Assembly (NCBI RefSeq): GCF_014655955.1
Contig: NZ_BNBO01000013.1
Span: 62,001-126,000 of the forward strand
Length of the DNA: 64,000 nucleotides
Reading direction: 5' to 3'
Origin: Kitasatospora indigofera
Lineage (GTDB): Bacteria > Actinomycetota > Actinomycetes > Streptomycetales > Streptomycetaceae
Below are positions 50,545 through 58,255 of this stretch, in pieces. Made by a program: the position numbers and the translations under genes. The notes below the pieces were generated by a model. It was not told the DNA's origin. It did not search any database and was given only the letters and a program-made list of their open reading frames with translations. The stretch's first letter is position 1. Every line of letters starts with the position of its first letter.

Positions 50545-51720
50545 GTGACGGGGACCCGACGGGTGCGCCCCGGCGGCGGCAGCCGCCCGGCCGGGCGCCG
50601 GGCGCAGATCCTGCGCCTCGCCGCGGACCTGTTCCACCGCCACGGCTACCACCAGGTCTCGATGACGGAGGTCGCGGGCGGCCTCGGCATCACCGCCCCC
50701 GCCCTCTACCGGCACTTCCGGGGGAAGCCGGAACTCCTCCACCAGGTGGTCGGAGGCGGTCTGGACGCCCTCGCGGCAGCCCTCGCCCCGGTCCGCGGAA
50801 CGGCCGAACTCTGCGCCGCGCTCAGCACCGTGGCGATCGAGCAGCGCCCGCTCGGCACCCTCTGGCAGCGCGACGCCCGGCTGCTCCCGCCCGGCCGGCG
50901 GGCCGGGCTGCGCCGCGAACTGCGCGCGGACGTCCGGCTGATGGCCGGCCTCCTGCGCGCCGACCGGCCCGGCATCCCGCCGGCGGACGCGGAGTTGCTG
51001 TGCTGGTCGGCGCTCTCGGTCTACGGCGGCCTGTCCAACCACAGCTTCGCGCCGCCGCGCCGGCGCTTCGAGCTGCTGCTGCGGGAGATCGGGACGGCCC
51101 TGCTGGCGGTCTCCTTCACCGGCGCCGCGGACCGGCCGCCGGTCCTCGCCGGCCCGGTGGCGGACCGGCCGGGGGAGCGCCGCGAGGAGCTGCTCGCGGC
51201 CGCCGTCCGGCTCTTCCACGAGCGCGGGTTCGACAATGTGAGCACTGGTCGGCTCGGCGCGGCGGTCGGCATGGCGGGGCCGAGCGTCTACCACCACTTC
51301 GACAGCAAGGCCGCCCTGCTCGCCGCCGCGCTGGAGCGCAGCCGGGAGCGGCTGCGGCAGGAGGTCGGGCACGCGCTGGACGGCGCCGCCGCGGCGGACG
51401 CGGCGCTGGCGGCCGGCCTGCGGGCGTACATCGGCTTCGCCCGGCGCCACGGCCACTACCTCGGCGCCATGCTGAGCGAGACCGAGCGGCTCGCCCCGGC
51501 CGACCGCAAGGCCGCCGTGGACTTCCGCCGGGACTTCCTGCGGACCTGGGTCGGGCTGCTCCGGCAGGTCCGCCCCGGATACGACGCCGCGGAGGCCCGG
51601 ATCCGGGTGCACTCGATGTTCGCCCTGGTCAACGACGGCGTCCGGAACCGCCCGCACAGCGAGCGGGCGGACCTGGCGGACTGTCTGGAGCGGATGGCCC
51701 GGGCCGTGCTCGGGCTCTGA
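50545..51720 (+). CDS. Double-TetR transcriptional regulator
   Basis: 391 residues. Two complete TetR HTH units occur in tandem: EVAGGLGITAPALYRHFRGK near residue 50 and GRLGAAVGMAGPSVYHHFDS near 240. Each is followed by a helical region, so the protein resembles two fused TetR subunits with pseudo-symmetry. Usual TetR proteins are ~190-220 residues with one HTH. GTG 50545 follows GGAGGG. It is divergent from an acyl-CoA dehydrogenase gene and could repress the fatty-acid type operon. The ligand may be an acyl-CoA. Confidence 0.88.
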   Translation: MTGTRRVRPGGGSRPAGRRAQILRLAADLFHRHGYHQVSMTEVAGGLGITAPALYRHFRGKPELLHQVVGGGLDALAAALAPVRGTAELCAALSTVAIEQRPLGTLWQRDARLLPPGRRAGLRRELRADVRLMAGLLRADRPGIPPADAELLCWSALSVYGGLSNHSFAPPRRRFELLLREIGTALLAVSFTGAADRPPVLAGPVADRPGERREELLAAAVRLFHERGFDNVSTGRLGAAVGMAGPSVYHHFDSKAALLAAALERSRERLRQEVGHALDGAAAADAALAAGLRAYIGFARRHGHYLGAMLSETERLAPADRKAAVDFRRDFLRTWVGLLRQVRPGYDAAEARIRVHSMFALVNDGVRNRPHSERADLADCLERMARAVLGL

Positions 51721-51785
51721 GCCGTGCCCGGCGGACGGCGCCGGACGGACGGGGGCCGGGCGGCCGTGCAGGGCCGGACGCCGAC

Positions 51786-51829
51786 GGGCCGGGTGCCCGC
51801 CCCCGTGCCGAGGGGCGGGCACCCGGCCC
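51786..51829. terminator. Strong bidirectional hairpin
   Basis: The 18-base arms 51786-51803 and 51812-51829 (GGGCCGGGTGCCCGCCCC and its complement) form a perfect stem with an 8-base loop, between convergent genes. Confidence 0.85.
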
Positions 51830-51889
51830 CGGGCGGCCCCGCCGGCAGGTGCGCCGACGGGGCCGTTCGGGAGAGCCGGGCGGGCCGGC

Positions 51890-52207
51890 CTAGTAGAGGA
51901 CGAAGGGGTAGTAGACCTTGGCCGCCAGGTTGCCGTTGCCCTGGAGGGCGCCGACGGCGCCGGCGTTGCCCGCCACGGCGGTGGAGTTGCCCTGGTTGCT
52001 GCCGCCCGAGCCGGTGGCCGACTGCTGGGACCCGGCGGCGTTGCCGTGGACGCCGCCCACGATGTTGCCGGACCCGACGCTGCTGACGACGCTGCTGTTG
52101 GAGTGCTGCTCGGAGCCCGCGCCGTTGTCGGCCTGGGCGGTGCCGATGCCCGCGAGGAGGAACGCCCCGAGGGCGGTGACAGCGGCGACTGCGCGAATGC
52201 GGGACAC
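51890..52207 (-). CDS. Small secreted Gly/Ser/Asn-rich protein
   Basis: 105 residues from GTG 52207 (AGGGAGACC nearby). A Sec signal ends at AQA-D near residue 26. The mature ~79 residues are rich in Gly, Ser, Asn and Gln (SGNIVGGVHGNAAGSQQSA) with no Cys, ending in a Tyr/hydrophobic patch (KVYYPFVLY). Composition resembles fibrous or aggregating surface proteins. It lacks the chaplin and rodlin signatures. Possibly surface-associated; the function is unknown. Confidence 0.7.
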   Translation of the reverse strand: MSRIRAVAAVTALGAFLLAGIGTAQADNGAGSEQHSNSSVVSSVGSGNIVGGVHGNAAGSQQSATGSGGSNQGNSTAVAGNAGAVGALQGNGNLAAKVYYPFVLY

Positions 52208-52587
52208 GATGGTCTCCCTGAAAGGTCGGTGCGAGAAATGGCGCCCCCGGGGTGGCCGCCCCGGGACGCGCCGTTGCCTGACGTCGCACGTCCAGCATTC
52301 ACCAGGGCGTGGCCCGGTTCCACCGAATGGAGCACAATTCGCCCGATGGTGTCATAAAGGCGGAACAACCGGAGAACACCGGAGGCCGTTCCGCGGCTCC
52401 GGCCCATTGATGAACCGCTTTGGTTCGCGCGCCCGTTGGCCCGTCCGGACGGGCGACTGAACGCGGTCGAACCGCCCGTTCCGGGCGGTCGGACGGCAAT
52501 CCCGGCCCGACGAACGGGTTTCCCGCCCGAAGGCCGTCCGATTAAGGAATGGTCCAGGCAATAGTCGTACTGGCACACTGGGGCCTC
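52208..52587. promoter_or_regulatory. Divergent regulatory gap with several palindromes
   Basis: 380 bp without a gene. GCCCGTCCGGACGGGC (52439-52454) is a perfect 16-bp palindrome. ACCGCCCG-TTC-CGGGCGGT (52471-52489) follows 16 bp later. A weaker GAACC/GGTTC pair lies near 52411. These precede the HSP90-family gene and could be operators or attenuator folds. The promoter of the secreted protein lies at the left end. Confidence 0.5.
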
Positions 52588-54555
52588 ATGTCTGAAGGTC
52601 ACCGCCCCGGCCCCGCGCCCACCGAGGATCTGCGTACGACCGAGGTCGACCTCGGCGGTCTGGTGAGCGTCCTCGCCACGCACCTCTACTCCACACCACT
52701 GGTCGCCCTGCGCGAACTCGTCCAGAACGCCCACGACTCGCACACCCGGCGCCGGTTGGAGGACCCGGACGGCCGCCACGCCCCGACGATCCGGGTCCGC
52801 GGCGACTCGGCCCGGCGGACCGTCAGCATCGCGGACACCGGCGCCGGCCTGACCGAGCCGGAGATCCACGCGTACCTCGCCACCGTCGGCACCGGCTACA
52901 CCCGGCTGCTGCGCGAGGTCACCGGCAACGACGAGCTGATCGGCGCGTTCGGCCTGGGCTTCCTCTCGGCCTTCTCGATCGCCGACGAGGTCACCGTCAC
53001 CACCACCTCGCACCGCGAGCCCGCCCTCGGCCACCGCTACCGCAGCCGCGGCGGCGAGCAGTACAGCGTCGAGCCGGTCGCCGCCCGCCGCACCCCCGGC
53101 AGCGTGGTCGAGCTGACCCTCAAGACCGAGCACGCCCACCTGGCCGAGGAGCAGGCGCTGCGCGAGGTGCTCGGCCGGTACTGCGTCCTGCTGGGCGTCC
53201 CGGTCTTCGTCGGCGACGACGAACGGCCCGTCAACGACGTGCCGGTGCCCTGGCGCGAGGAGCCGGCCGGCGACCCGTACGCCGCCCGGATGCGCTTCGC
53301 CACCGCCTTCGGCCGCCGCTTCGAGCCGCTCGCCGCCTTCCCGGTGGGCCCGGCGGCCGGCGGCACCGACGCGGTCGGCCTGCTCTGGGTCCAGGACGGC
53401 GGCACGTACGGCAGCAGCGACAACCGCGACCTCGCCGTCTACCTGCGCGGCATGCTGCTCTCCGAGGACGCCCGCGACCTGCTGCCCAGCTGGGCCGGCT
53501 TCGTCGGCGGCGTCGTCGAGTCCCACCGGCTCACCCCCACCGCCAGCCGCGAGGACCTCCAGCGCGACGAGCACTACCGGGCGCTCCAGCAGGCCCTCGC
53601 CGACGCCGTCGTGGACGGCCTGTACGAGACCGCCCGGCTGCGGCCCGCCGCCTGGCGCCGGATCCTCGCCCGGCACGGGCAGGACCTGCTCGGCGCGGCG
53701 CTCTGCGACGACCGGCTGTTCACCCTGCTCGCCGACGACGTACCCGTCCCGACCTCGCAGGGCGACCTGACGGCGGGTGCGCTGCGGGCGGCCGGCGGCG
53801 GCGCGGTGCACATCGCGCTCGGCAGCGGCGGCGGGTTCGAGGAGATGCTGTACCGCGCGATGCAGGTCCCGATCGCGCGCGGCGACCGGTACGCGGTGCT
53901 GCCGTTCCTGCGCCGCTACGCCCAGCTGCGGGACTGCCGGATCGTCGAACTCGGCAGCGAGCACGGCAACCGGGAGCTGTTCCGCGACCCCGAGCGCCCG
54001 CTGCCCGCCGAGGAGCGGGCCTGGCTGGCCGCGGCCCTCGCGGACGAGGGCGAGCAACTGGTGCCGGCCCGCTTCGAGCCGCCCGGCCTGCCGCTCGTCC
54101 TGGTGCCCGACCGGGAGGCGGAGCTCAAGGCCAGGATCGAGGACGACCAGGCGGACGCCCGGATCCCGTCCGCCGCGCTGCGCCTCGCCCGGGCCTTCAC
54201 CGCCCGTACCGGCGGCGAGGTGAAGGCCCGGCTGTACCTGAACCTGGCCGCGCCCGCCGTCCAGGACCTGCTCACCGCCTACCGCTCCGGGCACACCGGC
54301 GCCGCCACCGCGGCCGGGCTGCTCCGCTCGCTCAAGGTGATCATGGCGGCCGCCGCCGGCCCGTCCGGCACCTCGCCCGCGGGCGACCTGTCCGCCGCCC
54401 TGGCCGGGATCGGCACCGCCGTCTCGGCCCTGACGGCGGCTCTGCCCGCGGGGCTGCCCGCCGTCCCGGACACGTTGCCCGACCTGCCCGAGGCGCTGCC
54501 CGGCGCGCGCCCCGACGCCTCGGGCGGCGGGCCGGACGAGGGGGCGGGAGCCTGA
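52588..54555 (+). CDS. HSP90-family ATPase (HtpG-like)
   Basis: 655 residues from ATG 52588 (GGGG about 7 bases upstream). HSP90 features: N-terminal ELVQNAHDSHTRR for catalytic Glu and Mg-binding Asn, IADTGAGLTEPEI for the ATP Asp, GAFGLGFLSAFSIAD for the lid/ATP loop. The middle-domain Arg loop TASREDLQRDEHY and FVGGVVESHRLTP also match. The C-terminal half diverges and ends in an Ala/Pro-rich tail. Sequence divergence (NAHDS for NASDA, DTGAG for DNGIG) suggests a specialised paralogue rather than housekeeping HtpG. A TPR gene follows after 184 bp; this pairing may be functional. Confidence 0.9.
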   Translation: MSEGHRPGPAPTEDLRTTEVDLGGLVSVLATHLYSTPLVALRELVQNAHDSHTRRRLEDPDGRHAPTIRVRGDSARRTVSIADTGAGLTEPEIHAYLATVGTGYTRLLREVTGNDELIGAFGLGFLSAFSIADEVTVTTTSHREPALGHRYRSRGGEQYSVEPVAARRTPGSVVELTLKTEHAHLAEEQALREVLGRYCVLLGVPVFVGDDERPVNDVPVPWREEPAGDPYAARMRFATAFGRRFEPLAAFPVGPAAGGTDAVGLLWVQDGGTYGSSDNRDLAVYLRGMLLSEDARDLLPSWAGFVGGVVESHRLTPTASREDLQRDEHYRALQQALADAVVDGLYETARLRPAAWRRILARHGQDLLGAALCDDRLFTLLADDVPVPTSQGDLTAGALRAAGGGAVHIALGSGGGFEEMLYRAMQVPIARGDRYAVLPFLRRYAQLRDCRIVELGSEHGNRELFRDPERPLPAEERAWLAAALADEGEQLVPARFEPPGLPLVLVPDREAELKARIEDDQADARIPSAALRLARAFTARTGGEVKARLYLNLAAPAVQDLLTAYRSGHTGAATAAGLLRSLKVIMAAAAGPSGTSPAGDLSAALAGIGTAVSALTAALPAGLPAVPDTLPDLPEALPGARPDASGGGPDEGAGA

Positions 54556-54739
54556 GCCCGCACCGCCCGGCCGGGCCCCGCCCGGCCGGCGCAGCACCGT
54601 CCGGCACGGCACCGTCGGCCGGCACCGTCGCCGCGATCGCCGTCGGCCGTCCGTCCGGCCGCGTCCCGTCCGTCCGTCGCCCGTCCGTCATCTGCGCACC
54701 CGTCAGCAGCGCACAGCACCACCCGCAGGGGGAGACCGC

Positions 54740-57103
54740 ATGAGCACCGACATCTGGGCCTGGGTCCACGACGCCCACCAGCAGCTCGCCGAGGCCGGTC
54801 ACCACCGCCTCGCCGAGGCCATCTACGAACTCCCCGGCCACGCCAACGAGGGCCGCAACGACCAGCTGGACGCGGTGTTCCCGGAGGCGGTCGCCACCGC
54901 GCGGGCCCTGGACCTGCCCTGGGTCGAGGTCTACCTGCGGCACTGGCGGATGCAGAACCTGCTGAACAAGCGCCACCAGGGCGAGCAGGCGCTGCCCGAG
55001 GCCGTGGACCTGCTGGAGTTCGCCCACCGCGAGCAGACCGCGAGCTGCCCGCAGTCCGTCTGCGTGGTCCAGGACTTCGCCATCTGCCACGCCCGGGTCG
55101 ACGGCCCCGGCTTCGTCCCCGAGCGGCTCGCCGTCCTCAGCGAGACCCTGGACCGGATCGAGCCCGCCCGCGCCTGCTTCGACTGCCTCTCCCGCGAGTA
55201 CTCCGACGCGCTGGAGGACGACGGCCGCCCGGCCGAGGCGCTCAGCCACCTCGACACCGCCGCCACCCGGATGCGGGCCGCCGGCCAGCGGCTCTCGCTG
55301 CACTTCCACCACTCCCGGGCCGGCACCCTGCACCTGCTCGGGCGGGACGAGGAGGTGCTGGCCCTGCTGGACACCGCCGAGCAGGCCGAACGCGCCCGCG
55401 GCAGCGAACTCAACGAGAGCGACCGCCGCTGGGGCGCCATGCTGCGGGCCCGCGCGCTGGCCCGGCTCGGCCGCGTCGAGGAGGCGCTCGCCCTGCTGCC
55501 CGCGGCCGACGAGGCCGAGCAGCACCCGGACCTGCGGCCGGCCTGGGTGGCCACGATCGAGATCCTGCACGCCGCCGGCGCCCACGAGAACACCGCCGAA
55601 CTCGGCGCCGCGGTGACCGGCTGGGTCGGCTACCTGGACGCCACCGGCTCCCACCGCCCCTGCGTGGACCTGCTGCTGGCGGCCGGCCGGCTCGCCCTGG
55701 CGCGCGGCGCCCGCACGGTGGCGCTGACCCTGGCCGCCACCGGCGAGCGCAAGCTCACCCAGCTGCGCCGCACCGACGGCGTCGCCGGGCAGGTCGCCGA
55801 GCTGCGGGCGGCCGCCGAGGCGCTGCCCGAACCGGAGCTGCCGGTGCCGCCCGGCGAGCTGCTCGCCCTGCTGGCCGCCCGGGCGGAGCCCGGCGCGCCG
55901 GAGGCCGACGCCGACCTGATCGCCGCGGCCCGCAGCCGGTACCAGGGCGACGAGGCCGGGGCCACCGACCTCGTCCTGCAGCTGGCCGGACTGCTCGGCG
56001 CGCTCGGCCACACCCGGGCCGCCGCCGACCTGCTCTGGGAGCGACTGGACCAGGACCCGGGCCACGAGGAGCTGACCGGACTGCTCGGCGCCGTCCTGAT
56101 CGACGCCGGCGACGGCGACGGGGTGCGCCGCCTGGCGGACCGCCTGATGGCCACCAGCCCCGCCGACGCGCACTGGACGCGGGCCCGCTGGGCCGCCGCC
56201 GAGAGCCGCTGGGCCGAGGTCGGCGAGCACTGCGCGGCCCTGCTGGCCGAGGAGCCGACCCGGATCAACACCCGCCGGCTGGCCGCTGCGGCCGCCACCG
56301 AGCTGGGCGACCACCCGCGGGCCCAGCGGCTGTACGAGGAGATCCTGCTGCACGCCCTGCCCGCCGAAGGCACCCCGCCGCAGGAGCAGCACCGTACCGT
56401 CCAGGAGTCCGACCTCTGGCACCTGGTCACCGCGGCCACCGCCAACCGCGACTGGCCCGCGGTGCGTGCCGCCGGCGCCCGGATCGGCATCGAGTTCGAC
56501 GAGCCCGAGGGCCCGGTGGACGAGGAGTGGCAGCTCGTCACCGTCCGGGCGGCCCGGGCCAACGGCACCGCCGCGGACCTGCCGGCCGTCCGAACCGGCC
56601 CGGCCACCGCCCGCCTGCTGCCGGTGCTCGGGGACGACCTGGACCTCAACCACGGCGACGTGGTGGTCTTCGCCCCCGCCCTGCTGGAGCGCCCCCCGGG
56701 CGAGGACGCGCCGCAGCAGGTCCGCGAGCGCTGGCGGCCGGTGTTCCAGCTGCTCACCCTGCTCGACCCGGCCGGCTACACCACCTGGTGGATCGACGGC
56801 GCCTGGCCCGGGGACAAGAAGTGGGCGGCCTTCCGGCAGGACCTGAACGAGGCCGGGTACGCGGTGTGGGCCTACAGCTCGGACGAGTACGCCGTCACCG
56901 ACCCCAAGGACGAGGACGAGATGCTGCCCGGCATCTACGCGGCCGTCGGCGTGCCGCCCACGGCCAGGGCGGCCGAGGCGGACGCCGTGCTGCGGCGGCT
57001 GACGAAGCGCTGGAAGCACCCGCTCGCCTGGCTCGACCTGGCCAAGGCGGCCGGGGTGGACACCGCCCGGCACGAGGAGACCGTCGAGCGGTACGGCCTC
57101 TGA
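54740..57103 (+). CDS. TPR-repeat protein paired with the HSP90-family protein
   Basis: 787 residues from ATG 54740 (AGGGGGAG 6 bases upstream). Helical repeats run from ~20 to ~620 (e.g. AEALSHLDTAATRMRAAGQR and EEALALLPAADEAEQHPD). The last ~150 residues form a distinct domain (LLPVLGDDLDLNHGDVVVF, TTWWIDGAWPGDKKWAAF) with no recognised catalytic motif. TPR domains are classic HSP90 adaptors in eukaryotes, which makes the neighbour relation suggestive. No membrane segment. A hairpin terminates the unit, supporting a two-gene operon. Confidence 0.82.
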   Translation: MSTDIWAWVHDAHQQLAEAGHHRLAEAIYELPGHANEGRNDQLDAVFPEAVATARALDLPWVEVYLRHWRMQNLLNKRHQGEQALPEAVDLLEFAHREQTASCPQSVCVVQDFAICHARVDGPGFVPERLAVLSETLDRIEPARACFDCLSREYSDALEDDGRPAEALSHLDTAATRMRAAGQRLSLHFHHSRAGTLHLLGRDEEVLALLDTAEQAERARGSELNESDRRWGAMLRARALARLGRVEEALALLPAADEAEQHPDLRPAWVATIEILHAAGAHENTAELGAAVTGWVGYLDATGSHRPCVDLLLAAGRLALARGARTVALTLAATGERKLTQLRRTDGVAGQVAELRAAAEALPEPELPVPPGELLALLAARAEPGAPEADADLIAAARSRYQGDEAGATDLVLQLAGLLGALGHTRAAADLLWERLDQDPGHEELTGLLGAVLIDAGDGDGVRRLADRLMATSPADAHWTRARWAAAESRWAEVGEHCAALLAEEPTRINTRRLAAAAATELGDHPRAQRLYEEILLHALPAEGTPPQEQHRTVQESDLWHLVTAATANRDWPAVRAAGARIGIEFDEPEGPVDEEWQLVTVRAARANGTAADLPAVRTGPATARLLPVLGDDLDLNHGDVVVFAPALLERPPGEDAPQQVRERWRPVFQLLTLLDPAGYTTWWIDGAWPGDKKWAAFRQDLNEAGYAVWAYSSDEYAVTDPKDEDEMLPGIYAAVGVPPTARAAEADAVLRRLTKRWKHPLAWLDLAKAAGVDTARHEETVERYGL

Positions 57104-57191
57104 CCTCCTGGTCCCTCCCGTTCGCCGCTGCGCTTCCGGCCCTCCGTCGCTGCCCCGGCCCACCGCCCTCACCGGCGAGGGCCGGGGCAGT

Positions 57192-57239
57192 GCCGTCCGC
57201 GGGGCCGGGTCGGCGGGGGAGGGCAGGCCCGCGGACGGC
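57192..57239 (+). terminator. Hairpin after the TPR gene
   Basis: GCCGTCCGCGGG (57192-57203) and CCCGCGGACGGC (57228-57239) are exact complements, 89 bp after the TPR stop. Confidence 0.7.
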
Positions 57240-57247
57240 GGGGCGGA

Positions 57248-57330
57248 CAGGGCAGGGCAGGGCAGGGCAGGGCAGGGCGGGGCAGGGCGGTGCGGGGCGG
57301 GGCGGGGCGGACAGGGCAGGGCGGCGGATG
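57248..57330 (+). repeat. Tandem CAGGG repeats in a G-rich gap
   Basis: CAGGG repeats six times from 57248 to 57277, then degenerates into GGGCGGGG-type tracts to about 57330. With at least eight G-tracts it is a G-quadruplex candidate, following a terminator and ahead of the DedA gene promoter. Confidence 0.65.
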
Positions 57331-57447
57331 GTGCGGCGGGCCGGCGGGCCGGTGAGCTGACGGTCCGTCCCCCTCGAACGGCCGGGTACTTGGTGAATGC
57401 TTTACTCTTTCATTGCCAAGCGTCGACCTTTCGGGAGTGCCGCCACC

Positions 57448-58137
57448 GTGACCAGCCTCGCCCTCGGCCCGTCCTGGCTCGACCCGGCCACCCTGATCCC
57501 CGCCTTCGGCCTGATCGGGATCCTGGCGATCGTGTTCGCCGAGTCCGGCCTGCTGATCGGCTTCTTCCTGCCCGGCGACTCGCTGCTCTTCACCACCGGC
57601 ATGCTGGTGGCCGGCGGCACCTACCTGCACCAGCCGCTCTGGCTGGTCTGCCTCCTGGTGGTGGCGGCCGCGGTCGCCGGCGACCAGGTCGGCTACCTCT
57701 TCGGGCGCAAGGTCGGCCCGGGCCTCTTCAACCGGCCCGACTCCCGGCTCTTCAAGCAGGAGAACGTCGAGAAGGCCGCCGCCTTCTTCGAACGGCACGG
57801 GCCCAAGGCGATCGTGCTGGCACGGTTCGTGCCGATCGTGCGCACCTTCACCCCGGTCGTCGCCGGGGTGAGCCGGATGAACTACCGCTCCTTCGTCCTG
57901 TTCAACGCGATCGGCGGCGTGCTCTGGGGCGCGGGCGTCACCGTGCTCGGCTACTTCCTCGGGCAGATCGCCTTCGTCCGGGACAACATCGAGCCGATCC
58001 TGATCGCCATCGTGCTGCTCTCCGCGGTGCCGGTCGCGATCGAGCTGCTGCGGGCCCGGCGGGCGGCCGGCCGGGCGGCCGCCCCCGGTCACGCGGCCGG
58101 CGGCGGCGGGGAACCGGCCGCCGACCGCGCCCGGTAG
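57448..58137 (+). CDS. DedA-family membrane protein
   Basis: 229 residues from GTG 57448 (GGGAG upstream). About five TM helices. The family motif region includes FAESGLLIGFFLPGDSLLF, GDQVGYLFGRKVG, then RFVPIVRTFTPVVAGVSRMNY. DedA/SNARE-associated proteins act as lipid flippases for undecaprenyl phosphate or phospholipids and depend on proton motive force. Acidic and basic residues for this (E, D, R) are conserved. A Gly/Ala-rich tail ends the protein. It has a short AT-rich promoter patch near 57391-57420. Confidence 0.92.
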   Translation: MTSLALGPSWLDPATLIPAFGLIGILAIVFAESGLLIGFFLPGDSLLFTTGMLVAGGTYLHQPLWLVCLLVVAAAVAGDQVGYLFGRKVGPGLFNRPDSRLFKQENVEKAAAFFERHGPKAIVLARFVPIVRTFTPVVAGVSRMNYRSFVLFNAIGGVLWGAGVTVLGYFLGQIAFVRDNIEPILIAIVLLSAVPVAIELLRARRAAGRAAAPGHAAGGGGEPAADRAR

Positions 58138-58255
58138 GCCCAAGGCGCCGGCCCGGCAGGCCACCACGTACATGTGCGTCCGCGAGTTCGATCGGGCAAG
58201 GTGTAACCGAAGATCGAAGGGTGGCCCGGCCACCAGGGGCGGCGAGGAGCGGGAA

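Noticed and set aside
51890..52207. Chaplin identity for the small secreted protein
   Set aside because: It lacks the conserved chaplin core and Cys pair.
50386..54612. Long minus-strand open frame opposite the TetR and HSP90 genes
   Set aside because: Low-complexity Gly/Arg/Gln translation with no domain; the plus-strand genes have clear motifs.
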